Below the pieces are notes generated by a model. The model was given only the letters and a program-made list of their open reading frames with translations. It did no database searches and was not told where the DNA came from. From assembly GCF_003114835.2 (NCBI RefSeq), contig NZ_AP025028.1:2818001-2882000 (forward strand): 64,000 nt of DNA, given 5' to 3'. Numbering within the stretch: the first letter of the stretch is position 1; every line of letters starts with the position of its first letter. The DNA comes from Leptospira kobayashii. Its GTDB lineage: Bacteria > Spirochaetota > Leptospiria > Leptospirales > Leptospiraceae. This document shows, one piece after another, positions 1-7,773 of this stretch. The position numbers and the translations under genes were made by a program.

Positions 1-1
1 T

Positions 2-808
2 CGTATCTGGGCCGGACATTTCAGTAGATCGGAAGAAGACATTCGCAAGATTCTTAACTCTCTCAAGGAGAGCCATTACATTTTCATCATCAATATAGTA
101 GCACCCGATCCCAACTTATTTGTATACGGAGAAGAAGCGTATCTTTGTGCCGATTTGTCCATACTCAATGATTTGAAAAAATCCGCGGAAGATACTTTAG
201 AGAAACTCTATGAATCGAGTAATTACAAACGTAAATCCGCGTTTCAAATCACAAGAGAATTATTTCCTAAAATCAAGGAATACAATAACACACCTTTGGG
301 CAGATCCATCAATTTGGTCGTGATGTTGGAAGAATATTCCCGCATTCTAAATACAGCTAACTTTGAATATACGGATCAATGGAAGAGAAACCAGTTACAG
401 GAAGTTTATCGTGATGAAATGAACGCGGTCGATGAGATGGCGCCTTACCTGAATGCAAGAGAACAGGAAGCGGGCAAACGTGCTATCGATCAGATTCGTG
501 AGGCACCAAAAGAAAAGATCGATCAGAACTGGGTCAAAGCCACACAAGCTTTTTCCGTGGAATTTTTGATTCGTGTGCATTTCCGCAAATATGAATTTGA
601 TGTGATTAAAAAATTGATTCAGACGGGAAAACTGAAAGAAGAAAAAGACATCAAAATGGTAAGAGATACCCTCCAAGTGATGGAGGGTAGAACCGGCCAA
701 GACAGGCTTTTGAAAAGATACGAAGCTGATATGATTGAATTAAGAAGATATTGTCAGGCAAAATTGAATATGATGCGCCAAGGGATCATTCAAAAAACAA
801 ATCACTAA
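2..808 (+). CDS. Hypothetical soluble protein, 5' end outside window
   Basis: The frame is already open at the left edge and runs about 51 codons before the first possible start (a TTG near 155), so the true start lies outside the window and 268 residues are visible. I do not recognise the family. The visible part has no signal peptide or membrane segment, is rich in Lys, Glu and Arg, and looks almost entirely helical, which suggests a soluble cytoplasmic protein. Its TAA stop overlaps the stop of the convergent membrane-protein gene by four bases, so the two genes meet tail to tail with no room for a separate terminator. Function unknown; that it is a real gene is likely from its length and codon use. 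Confidence 0.75.
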   Translation, partial: RIWAGHFSRSEEDIRKILNSLKESHYIFIINIVAPDPNLFVYGEEAYLCADLSILNDLKKSAEDTLEKLYESSNYKRKSAFQITRELFPKIKEYNNTPLGRSINLVVMLEEYSRILNTANFEYTDQWKRNQLQEVYRDEMNAVDEMAPYLNAREQEAGKRAIDQIREAPKEKIDQNWVKATQAFSVEFLIRVHFRKYEFDVIKKLIQTGKLKEEKDIKMVRDTLQVMEGRTGQDRLLKRYEADMIELRRYCQAKLNMMRQGIIQKTNH

Positions 809-1566
809 ATCTTCGGCTCCCGGTCGAAAAATCCCGCCTTACTCAGTGCGGTGTAAACTTGAAAAAAGAATACCATAAGACTGATAAATAGCATCCTCCT
901 CTTTAAGGAAAACCCAGGTAAAATATAGTTTTTCTTTTCCGGCATATACAAAAAGAAAATGATCAGATTGACATTGAAAAAGAGCATTCCCGTTTCTTTG
1001 TTTAAAAAAGGAAATCGAATCCGAAGTTCCGGGATATATGTTACGATGGCAAAGGCCAAACTGGGAACAAAAAACAAAGCCGTTCTCATTGTAAAAAGAC
1101 TAATTTCCGTTTCATCCAATTCCGCTTTCAAATTTGCATTTGATTCGATTGTCTCTTTGAACTCGTTAAAGTCTTTGATATTTACGATTGGATAGATTTT
1201 TTCTTTGGTTTCGATCACCAAACGATCATAAGATCTGAATTTGTCGTGAGTGATCTTTTCAATATCTTTCAGACGAATGCTGGCGCAACTTCCTCCGGAA
1301 TCGAATTGTTTCAACATACCGCCTTCGATTTCCACCCGCCCGTTTTTTAGAATATCCACTTGTTTGCTGAAATTCTTTTTCATAAACCACACAAGCAGAA
1401 AAAACAAAGGAGCGAAGATCATAAGAAACTTTCCTCTTTCCGATCCGGGCAATTGAAACGTATTATAAATCAAAAACAAAAGGAACATGGATAAAACCAA
1501 ACTGGTTCGAATGATTAGTTTTTTTCGAAACGATTCAACATTATAAGAAAAGATTTTTTTACTCAT
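805..1566 (-). CDS. Multi-pass membrane protein of unknown function
   Basis: 253 residues with five hydrophobic segments at about 18-36, 46-62, 161-178, 193-208 and 224-241. Between segments 2 and 3 is a polar, beta-rich stretch of about 95 residues that looks like a small PH-like cytoplasmic domain flanked by helical hairpins, a layout seen in many uncharacterised bacterial membrane proteins. No catalytic motif is visible. Its ATG overlaps the end of pyrE by four bases (ATGA type), so it is probably translated from the pyrE message. The coupling says co-expression, not a role in pyrimidine synthesis. The 3' end overlaps the convergent gene by four bases. Confidence 0.7.
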   Translation of the reverse strand: MSKKIFSYNVESFRKKLIIRTSLVLSMFLLFLIYNTFQLPGSERGKFLMIFAPLFFLLVWFMKKNFSKQVDILKNGRVEIEGGMLKQFDSGGSCASIRLKDIEKITHDKFRSYDRLVIETKEKIYPIVNIKDFNEFKETIESNANLKAELDETEISLFTMRTALFFVPSLAFAIVTYIPELRIRFPFLNKETGMLFFNVNLIIFFLYMPEKKNYILPGFSLKRRMLFISLMVFFFQVYTALSKAGFFDREPKI

Positions 1567-2123
1567 ACGATAAACTCCGCTTTTTTGAATAAAGAAACCA
1601 TTCGGATTCCCTGTTTCTCCAAAGCTTCCTTTCCGCCCTCTTCTCTGTCCAAAACGCAGATTCCTTTGGTCACTTCGATTCCCGCTTCCCTAAGTGCCGC
1701 GACGGCTTTCAAAGTGGAACCTCCCGTAGTGATCACATCGTCTACCACCAAACAAGATTTAATGTCTTTCCAAAAACCTTCTATCTGTTGTCCGGTTCCG
1801 TGACCTTTTGCTTCTTTGCGAACCACCAAAGGATAAATCAATTTACCTTTCTTTTGATAAGCCAAAGAGAGCGCATAAGCGATCGGATCGGCACCAAGTG
1901 TGAGTCCTCCCACTGCTTGAAAATCACCGAGCAGCTTGGGAATGAGTTCCTCAATCATACAGTCCGCAAGTGCGGACAATCTTTCCGGGTGGAGGGTGAG
2001 TTCTTTACAATTAAAATAATGATGGGATTCCATTCCGCTGGCTAAACGAAATGCGGTTTCAGAGTATCTGTAAGCATAGGTTTTCATCCACTGAAACAAT
2101 TGGTCGCGTAAACTGGTCTGCAT
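1563..2123 (-). CDS. pyrE: Orotate phosphoribosyltransferase
   Basis: Transfers phosphoribose from PRPP to orotate to give OMP, the fifth step of de novo UMP synthesis, in the cytoplasm. The 186-residue length is at the short end of the family. The type I phosphoribosyltransferase signature LVVDDVITTGGS (residues 125-136) binds PRPP, and the flexible-loop lysine region VRKEAKGHGTG (101-111) is the orotate phosphoribosyltransferase catalytic loop. An ATG start with no strong ribosome binding site is used. It is the first gene of a two-gene unit with the membrane protein downstream. The only realistic alternative is another PRTase of the same fold, but the KEAKGHG loop favours PyrE. Confidence 0.92.
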   Translation of the reverse strand: MQTSLRDQLFQWMKTYAYRYSETAFRLASGMESHHYFNCKELTLHPERLSALADCMIEELIPKLLGDFQAVGGLTLGADPIAYALSLAYQKKGKLIYPLVVRKEAKGHGTGQQIEGFWKDIKSCLVVDDVITTGGSTLKAVAALREAGIEVTKGICVLDREEGGKEALEKQGIRMVSLFKKAEFIV

Positions 2124-2159
2124 ACTAGAAACGATTACGGATACTAGGTCTAGGGGAAA

Positions 2160-2202
2160 GAAAAAAACCCCCGGAATCGAAAGAAAGATTCGAGGGTTTT
2201 TA
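2160..2202 (-). terminator. Intrinsic terminator of the cytochrome c peroxidase gene
   Basis: An imperfect inverted repeat (AAAACCC..GAATC paired with GATTC..GGGTTTT) with a short purine loop. Read on the minus strand it follows the peroxidase stop codon by about 15 bases and ends in a run of T, the form of a rho-independent terminator. It separates this gene from pyrE. Confidence 0.7.
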
Positions 2203-2215
2203 AAGAGAATAGGGA

Positions 2216-3202
2216 TTAATTGGTTCTGGATTTGTCGGAAAGAGTCCCTAAAAATTTTACGATCTTATTCGTATCGGCATCCGAAAGATTTTGACCTAAC
2301 TGATGATATGCCATTTTTTTCACGGCATCTTCCAAGGTTGCCACTTTTCCGTCATGGAAATACGGTGCCGTCAAACTAACGTTACGCAAAGAAGGAACTT
2401 TGAAAAAATGTTTGTCCTCCGCTTTTTTAGTAACATTGAAACGACCGAAGTCGGTAGTATCGTAGGGATTGACTTGTCCCAGTTTTCTAAACGAATTTCC
2501 ACCAAGAGCATTTCCCGAATGGCAAGACGTACATCCTGAGGAAATAAATGTGTAGAGTCCGTCTTGTTCATCTTGTGCCAAAGCGGTATGATCTCCGTTG
2601 ACAAAATCATCAAATCGGGAAGGAGTCGTAAGTGTTCTTTCGAATGAGGCAATTGCTTCGGCAAGGTTATCATAAGTTACCGCTGTCTTTTCATTAGGAA
2701 ATGCTTTTGCAAATAATGCCGGGTATTCGGAATCCTCATTCAATCGTTTCAATACTTCCGCTTCGGAAGGCATAGCCATCTCTACCGGATTGAGAATGGG
2801 TCCTTTGGCCTGTGCTTTCAGATCCGCTGCACGTCCGTCCCAGAATTGAGCAAAATGATAACCGGCATTTAAAACCGTAGGAGAGTTTCTATCTCCGTTT
2901 TTGCCGAAAGCTCCGGGAGAAGTAGGAAGGTTATCCACTCCGGCTCCTTTTCCTTCGATATTATGACAAGAGTTACAAGATTGAGTATTATTTTGGGAAA
3001 GTTTTTTCTCGAAATAAAGTTTTTTTCCAAGGGAAACCAGTTCCGGTGTATCTTTTTCCGATCCGGGCATTTTAGACGGAAGTGCGCCGATGATTTTTTT
3101 TGCTTTCAATTGCAGTTCTTTTGTTTCTTGGGAAGGACCGCAGGCCGCGACCGCAAAACAAAGAAAAACGATTGGAGTATAAATTTTATTTATTTGTTTC
3201 AT
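2216..3202 (-). CDS. Di-haem cytochrome c peroxidase (CCP/MauG family) lipoprotein
   Basis: Reduces hydrogen peroxide to water outside the cytoplasm using electrons from cytochrome c. The 328-residue protein has a signal peptide ending in the lipobox AVAAC (Cys21), so it is probably a periplasm-facing lipoprotein. Two c-type haem motifs are present, CNSCH (76-80) and CTSCH (224-228), with the spacing of the CCP family, and FWDGRA and YFHDG near the haem sites are typical of the family. A good ribosome binding site (GAGGA) lies about 9 bases before the ATG. A Fur-family palindrome at 3267-3283 upstream suggests peroxide (PerR) or iron control. Family assignment is firm; exact electron donor is unknown. 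Confidence 0.9.
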   Translation of the reverse strand: MKQINKIYTPIVFLCFAVAACGPSQETKELQLKAKKIIGALPSKMPGSEKDTPELVSLGKKLYFEKKLSQNNTQSCNSCHNIEGKGAGVDNLPTSPGAFGKNGDRNSPTVLNAGYHFAQFWDGRAADLKAQAKGPILNPVEMAMPSEAEVLKRLNEDSEYPALFAKAFPNEKTAVTYDNLAEAIASFERTLTTPSRFDDFVNGDHTALAQDEQDGLYTFISSGCTSCHSGNALGGNSFRKLGQVNPYDTTDFGRFNVTKKAEDKHFFKVPSLRNVSLTAPYFHDGKVATLEDAVKKMAYHQLGQNLSDADTNKIVKFLGTLSDKSRTN

Positions 3203-3266
3203 ACCATGTCCTCTGTTAGTGTAATAAGGACATATTTCGAAGGAGTTGACTTACGTATAGAAAATT

Positions 3267-3283
3267 TTTAGAATAATTCTAAA
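3267..3283. promoter_or_regulatory. PerR/Fur-type operator palindrome
   Basis: TTTAGAATAATTCTAAA is a perfect 17-base palindrome with the 7-1-7 form of a Fur-family box; its core TTAGAATAATTCTAA is very close to the PerR consensus TTATAATNATTATAA. It lies about 65 bases upstream of the peroxidase ATG. On the minus strand a possible -35 (TTAGAA, inside the palindrome) and -10 (TATACG) sit 17 bases apart, so a bound repressor would cover the promoter. PerR rather than Fur is inferred from the target, a peroxidase. Confidence 0.7.
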
Positions 3284-3404
3284 GTGTCTAATTTCTAAGC
3301 ATTTTGTAATTTGCTTTATGTCAGTTTGATCAACCAAAGAGCAAAATAGGTCAGGATTATGATTTTTTTGTTTCGTAACGATTTCTTTTGGCTAAACACG
3401 GTTC

Positions 3405-3420
3405 TGGCACGATTTATGCA
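3405..3420 (+). promoter_or_regulatory. Sigma-54 (RpoN) -24/-12 promoter of the PilZ gene
   Basis: TGGCACGATTTATGCA matches the -24/-12 consensus TGGCAC-N5-TTGCA at every position but one, with the invariant GG and GC at the required spacing. Transcription would begin near 3432, giving a leader of about 22 bases that holds the ribosome binding site AGGAGA before the ATG at 3454. No activator site was identified. Confidence 0.7.
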
Positions 3421-3453
3421 CTAGTAAGATTGTAATTCTAGGAGATAAATCAA

Positions 3454-3795
3454 ATGTTAGAATCTCGAGCAAAACAAAGAATCTTTTCCAACGCCTGGGA
3501 TGACTTCGTATTAAAAGTATACTCAAAGAACGAAACTCCTGAGTACCTTCTTGCAAGCATCCGGGACATCTCGGAGATCGGAGTCAGCGGCCTAGTAGAA
3601 ATGGGATCTGAGATCAAAGAGAAAGATATCCTTACTGGTCTCATTGAAAGCGAGCTGACTCGTTCCAAGATTAAATACAGTGGCAAAATCGTTTGGATCA
3701 GAGAAACAAGCGAAGGAACCGAATTCGGCCTGAAATTTTCAGAAGAATTTTTACTTCCGGATGTTCTGATTGCGCGTTCCATGGCTGCCGCCTAA
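3454..3795 (+). CDS. PilZ domain protein (cyclic di-GMP receptor)
   Basis: A stand-alone PilZ domain of 113 residues, the usual size of a single-domain cyclic di-GMP effector. Both binding motifs are present: RAKQR (RxxxR, residues 5-9) and DISEIGVSG (D/NxSxxG, 38-46), so ligand binding is expected. There is no signal peptide or membrane segment. It is expressed alone: a sigma-54-type promoter lies directly upstream and an intrinsic terminator directly downstream. AGGAGA seven bases before the ATG supports the start. The target of the protein (motility, exopolysaccharide or other) cannot be told from the sequence. Confidence 0.88.
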   Translation: MLESRAKQRIFSNAWDDFVLKVYSKNETPEYLLASIRDISEIGVSGLVEMGSEIKEKDILTGLIESELTRSKIKYSGKIVWIRETSEGTEFGLKFSEEFLLPDVLIARSMAAA

Positions 3796-3807
3796 TTGAA
3801 AAATGCA

Positions 3808-3846
3808 ACCGGAGCAGGAAGATTCATCAAAGCTCCGGTAATTTTT
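3808..3846 (+). terminator. Intrinsic terminator after the PilZ gene
   Basis: ACCGGAGC and GCTCCGGT form a perfect 8-bp stem with a 16-base loop, followed within two bases by TTTTT. It sits 13 bases after the PilZ stop. Confidence 0.85.
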
Positions 3847-3903
3847 CCTTTCTTTCTTTAAAACTGCAAAGGTTTGCACCGATAATCAATGTAGGCGATT
3901 ATC

Positions 3904-4833
3904 ATGTCTACACTCACCCACCTCATTTCCTGGAAGGATTGGTCTGACGACCAAATTGCAGAGTTAATCGACTTTGCCGTATACGTAAAACAAAACAGAG
4001 TATTTTTCTCAGGTCACATGGCCGGTCGATCCATGGCAATGCTGTTTCAAAAAACTTCCACAAGAACCAGAGTTTCCTTTGAAGCGGGGATGACCGAACT
4101 CGGAGGTCATGCCATCTTTTTAGATTGGATGTCTTCCAATTTTTTATTATCCGATATTGATTTTGAAGCGGAATATCTTTCCCGAAATGTTTCCATCATT
4201 ATGGCAAGGCTCAAACGAAATGAGGATCTGTTGATTTTACAAAGCGGGTCCAAAGTTCCCGTGATCAACGGCTGTTGCAATTTGTTTCATCCCTGCCAAG
4301 CACTCGCAGATATACTAACAATAGTTATGGACAGACCGAAGGATTGGAAAAAAACGAAAATCTGTTATATAGGTGTCCATAATAACGTGGTCAATTCTCT
4401 TATCGGGATTACCGCTGCACTGGGAATTCATTTAACACTTGTAACACCAATTGCAAGTCCCGATTCGATTGTGGCGGAAGTGGTGGAAAGAGGAAAATCC
4501 AAAGGAACCGTTTCTTGGGAAAAAGACCTTAAGACCGCTGTTCGGGATGCGGATTATGTTTACACAGACACCTGGGTGGATATGGAATTTTTCAACGACC
4601 CGAAGTTTCAAAAGGAAAAGGAAGAAAGAATCGAACTGATGATGCCGTATCAGATCAATTCGGAACTGCTAAAACATACGAAAGCAAAAGTAATGCACGA
4701 TATGCCGATTCACGCGGGTTTCGAAATCACAAGGGAAGTCGTGTTAAACGAAAGATCGATCATATTTACGCAAGCCGAGAATCGATTGGATGCGCAAAAA
4801 GCGGTGATATTGAAGCTTTTGGAGAAGGCTTAA
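3904..4833 (+). CDS. argF: Ornithine carbamoyltransferase-like protein with altered ornithine-binding motifs
   Basis: A 309-residue member of the aspartate/ornithine carbamoyltransferase family. The carbamoyl-phosphate half is canonical: STRTR (52-56) and HPCQ (129-132). The second-substrate half is not. Where ornithine carbamoyltransferases have HCLP this protein has HDMP (265-268), losing the conserved Cys, and where they have a DxxxSMG loop it has DTWVDME (222-228). Overall similarity and length still make ArgF, in arginine synthesis, the most likely role, but a different amino substrate is possible. The start has only a weak upstream TAGGCGA, and the gene stands alone, followed by intergenic repeats. 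Confidence 0.75.
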   Translation: MSTLTHLISWKDWSDDQIAELIDFAVYVKQNRVFFSGHMAGRSMAMLFQKTSTRTRVSFEAGMTELGGHAIFLDWMSSNFLLSDIDFEAEYLSRNVSIIMARLKRNEDLLILQSGSKVPVINGCCNLFHPCQALADILTIVMDRPKDWKKTKICYIGVHNNVVNSLIGITAALGIHLTLVTPIASPDSIVAEVVERGKSKGTVSWEKDLKTAVRDADYVYTDTWVDMEFFNDPKFQKEKEERIELMMPYQINSELLKHTKAKVMHDMPIHAGFEITREVVLNERSIIFTQAENRLDAQKAVILKLLEKA

Positions 4834-4856
4834 GACGTAAGTTTTTAGTATACCAT

Positions 4857-4987
4857 CCCCGCCCTATCGACATTGGGTGGGGTTAACCACCCGCCACCCA
4901 ATGAGTCCTATATAGCACATCCTGCACGATCTTTCCAGCAAATCTCACCTAACCGGAAATTTTTTACAAATAAGTTCGCCTTTTTGC
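4857..4987 (+). repeat. Intergenic repeat family R, copy 1
   Basis: It begins CCCCGCCC, contains the hairpin CATTGGGTGG/CCACCCAATG, and ends in AAGTTCGCCTTTTTGC. The same order of elements recurs at 14928-15053 (same strand) and 28901-29028 (opposite strand), with diverged sequence between the conserved blocks. It starts 23 bases after the carbamoyltransferase stop and could act as its terminator. Confidence 0.7.
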
Positions 4988-5049
4988 AACTACGACATCT
5001 CGAGATGATAATTTAAAATTTATTTTCGGCTAAGATCGATTCTTCGCGC

Positions 5050-5136
5050 GAGGGATCGGAGCGAGGGGGCCAAAGGCCGCCGTCCGAAGGACCGAAGCCG
5101 TAAGGCGAAGTCGCGGAAGAGCCCGGTCGGGAATTC
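5050..5136 (+). repeat. GC-rich hairpin repeat family D, copy 1
   Basis: It contains GGATCGGAGCGAGG, the stem-loop GGCC-AAA-GGCC and the stem-loop GTCC-GAA-GGAC, then a block ending in GCGGAAGAGCCCGGTCGGG. A closely matching copy lies inverted at 42204-42302. The remainder of the gap (4988-5049 and 5137-5216) shows nothing I can name. Confidence 0.7.
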
Positions 5137-5216
5137 GAAAGAATTTTTATCATCTAACAAATCCGAGGCGCCACCCTTATTCAAGCTATAAATGAAATAA
5201 ATTTCAATATTCTACT

Positions 5217-5322
5217 CTTAAAAGCAAGTGAGATGCTTCCGGCGGTGGCGGAGCCAGGACGGCTGAAGCTCGTGTGTCGTGACAGGACGTCACGCACACA
5301 GGAGCCGGAAGCATCGAACGTT
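5217..5322 (+). repeat. Stem-loop repeat family B, copy 1
   Basis: It runs from CTTAAAAGCAAG to GCATCGAACGTT and touches the stop codon of the neighbouring minus-strand gene. It holds two stem-loops: GCC-AGGAC-GGC, then GTGTGTCGTGAC-AGGAC-GTCACGCACAC, the second with one unpaired T. Other copies are at 16681-16787 and 21592-21699 (opposite strand) and 29111-29370 (same strand, interrupted). Confidence 0.8.
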
Positions 5323-5687
5323 TATTCGGTAAGCCAATCCAAAGCTTCTTCTTTTCTTTCGAAGACGCGAATGCGTTGGTCATGCGTAAGTGTTTTGTAA
5401 ATATCGAGGTACGCCAGTTTGGCGAGATTGAGACCGATGAGTGCCGTTTTTTCTATTTTTTCCTTTCGGATTTCCGCAGCACCTTCGGATAATAAAATAT
5501 TGAAATACTTGGAAGAAACGAACGAATTGGAATAATCAACAAGGCACAAAATTTTCGTAGTTACCGACTGGTAATCGGACATAGACGCGCGAAGTCTCTC
5601 GATCATCTCTTCTTCGTTAAGATTTCGATAATCGATGAAACGAATCTGTTTGCCTTTATGCGGAATCCACTCTGGTTCAAAATTCAT
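5322..5687 (-). CDS. STAS/SpoIIAA-like domain protein
   Basis: 121 residues with an alternating beta-alpha pattern and the C-terminal RVFERKEEALDWL, which resembles the last helix of SpoIIAA-like proteins. A central hydrophobic strand (ILCLVDYSNSF) sits where the STAS core strand would be. No signal peptide is present, so it is cytoplasmic. The family is an inference from pattern, not from a diagnostic motif; the conserved phosphorylatable Ser of anti-anti-sigma factors cannot be placed with certainty. It is a single gene, with a B-family stem-loop repeat directly at its 3' end. Confidence 0.55.
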   Translation of the reverse strand: MNFEPEWIPHKGKQIRFIDYRNLNEEEMIERLRASMSDYQSVTTKILCLVDYSNSFVSSKYFNILLSEGAAEIRKEKIEKTALIGLNLAKLAYLDIYKTLTHDQRIRVFERKEEALDWLTE

Positions 5688-5809
5688 AAGTTCGGACTTA
5701 AAAGACTATAGGATAAATAAGGAATCGTCAAGAACAGATTTTTGATTCTATTTTAAGATAGCAAATATTATGCTGAATGAACCTATATGTCCAAAATCAG
5801 GAGAACCAC

Positions 5810-7289
5810 ATGTCGAAAGCCAAAAAAGGCCATCACATAAGAAAAACAGGTGCCGAACTCATCAATCGAATCCGCTTTAGCTTAGGTGCCGTTTTTCTTA
5901 TCTCCATATTGGGAAACTTCAAAGCATACACCCCGACGATTCTAAAAATCAACGTCAGCGTAGTTGTTCTGTTTATTGCTTTCGCCCTGTTACAACATTT
6001 TTTATTCAAAAAAAGCCATTGGGGAGAAAGACTCGCACCCTTTTTTCTTTTCAGCGATGTCACACTCACCCTCTCTCTCAGTTTGGGCAATATGATTTTG
6101 GGCGTCCCCAACGCAGCCTATGCAATCAAGTCCTCGCCTACGTACAGTATACTTTATTTTTTTATCATATATTCTGGTTTTCTGATTTCCCGGAAAATCA
6201 GTCTGACTTTAGGAATTTATTCCGCGGCACTTTATACAATTACGCTTTTGTTCGCCGCTCATGTAATTGGCGTACATTTTGTACAGAAAAATACGGAAAG
6301 TTGGGTCATTGAAAATGTGAGCAGCCAAACCGAATTTTTAAAAGTGATCTTCCTGATTTCCATTTCATTTATCGTAGGGTCGGTGGTAAATCTTCTCAAG
6401 GATATGAAAGAAGCTGCGGATGAAAAAGCAAAGGAAGCCATTCATCATGCCAATGAAGTGGATAGAAAAAAAGAAAGTATGCAGAAAACGGGAGAACAGT
6501 TGCTTCATAGTTCGGAAAGATTGAAAAGTTTCGGAGACGAATTGACGTCTCAAGTACAAACGCAAGCAGCTTCCATTGAAGAGATCAGTGCGTCTCTTGT
6601 GGAACTTTCCCAAAGCACCGATAGTTCTTCCGAACTTGTGGATACGCAAAACAATACCATCAGCCAACTGATTCATGAAAGCGATACTCTGGAAACCATT
6701 CTAGTACAAGTAGCAAACGATACGGATAAAATCACAAAACAAGTCGAGACTTCTAGCGCTTACTCCCGCCAAGTCACTTCGTCCGTAGTCGATCTCAAAC
6801 TGACAATGGACGAGGTAAAAACTTCGTTTCAAAAAGTGGAAGAAGTCAATCAAATCATGAAAGAAATTGCGGACAGAACCAACTTACTCGCATTAAATGC
6901 ATCTATTGAAGCTGCACGTGCCGGTGAATACGGAAGAGGATTCGCCGTTGTAGCTCAGGAAGTCGGGGAATGATGCGGCGGAACAGGTAACGGATAAGGT
7001 CACCTTCCAGGAACGGGAGTTAAACGATATATTTTCGAATGTAAACGGATTGAAAAAGAAAGTCTCGGAACAGAACGAACTCAATTCCAGAATGATCGAG
7101 GCTTTACGCGAGCTGGGAAATATTTCTTCCCAATTATCCGTTGTCGCAAGCGAACAAAAATCGGGGAACAACGAAGTCACCAAAGCGATCCAAGTGATCG
7201 AACAGGCGATTCAGTTGGTTGCGGAAAATTCGAAAGAATTGCAGGATCAGATTGAAAAACTTACGAAAGAAGCGGATAGTTTGAGATAA
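5810..7289 (+). pseudogene. Methyl-accepting chemotaxis protein, frameshifted
   Basis: Reading begins at the ATG at 5810, which has AGGAG six bases upstream; an in-frame ATG at 5777 has none. The first 200 residues carry about six membrane segments, followed by a coiled-coil signalling domain. The hairpin tip [20 protein letters not shown] is intact, but the frame stops at 6971-6973 directly after FAVVAQEVG. Coding sense resumes in another frame ([11 protein letters not shown] and on to LTKEADSLR, ending at 7289). A small deletion around 6970, in place of a normal KLA-type continuation, explains this. Either the gene is broken or the assembly has an error. If intact it would be a receptor of about 490 residues with a membrane-embedded sensor. 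Confidence 0.8.
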
Positions 7290-7328
7290 AGATTCAAAAA
7301 AATTTTCTTTTGTTTTCGATCGGGACAT

Positions 7329-7760
7329 TCAAATCGAATTGACCATCCATTTGCTGAAACTTTCCAAAAAGGACGAAAAGATCCTTTTGGAATCTTCGGA
7401 AAAAACAGATTCGTCCAATGCTTCCATATAACAACGAATCCACTCAAGGCGCGCTTCTTCGTCGATAACGAATGGAAAATGACGCATCCTCATCCTAGGT
7501 GGTCCGTAGTTCTGGGAATAATGAGGTTTTCCACCGGTGACCTGAATGATAAAGTCAGCTTGCTTTTGTTTGGCGAGATCTAGATTTTCAGGGAACATCT
7601 TTCCGATTTTAGAATCCGGAATCCGGTCGTAAAAGCGGGAAACCAAATCCCGAATCCCTTCTTCCCCCCACTCCCGGCAAAGCTCTCCGAGTCCCGGTAT
7701 GGGACCGGGGGGATTCATAGGCGGAGTATAAATTTGACGTTCCGGGTTCGATTCACTCAT
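7329..7760 (-). CDS. Group II truncated haemoglobin
   Basis: A 143-residue globin. The proximal His is H94 in the segment RMRMRHFPF, Tyr44 in VSRFYDRI fits position B10, and W107 fits the Trp at G8 that marks group II (TrHbO) proteins. Such proteins bind oxygen or nitric oxide in the cytoplasm and often serve in NO or peroxide detoxification. It is the last of four minus-strand genes, 13 bases after the outer-membrane protein gene, so probably co-transcribed with them; the reason for that grouping is unclear. Confidence 0.88.
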   Translation of the reverse strand: MSESNPERQIYTPPMNPPGPIPGLGELCREWGEEGIRDLVSRFYDRIPDSKIGKMFPENLDLAKQKQADFIIQVTGGKPHYSQNYGPPRMRMRHFPFVIDEEARLEWIRCYMEALDESVFSEDSKRIFSSFLESFSKWMVNSI

Positions 7761-7773
7761 ACGGGCCTATTTT

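Noticed and set aside
155..808. TTG near 155 as the start of the first gene
   Set aside because: The frame is open to the window edge with protein-like sequence upstream, so the gene is truncated by the window.
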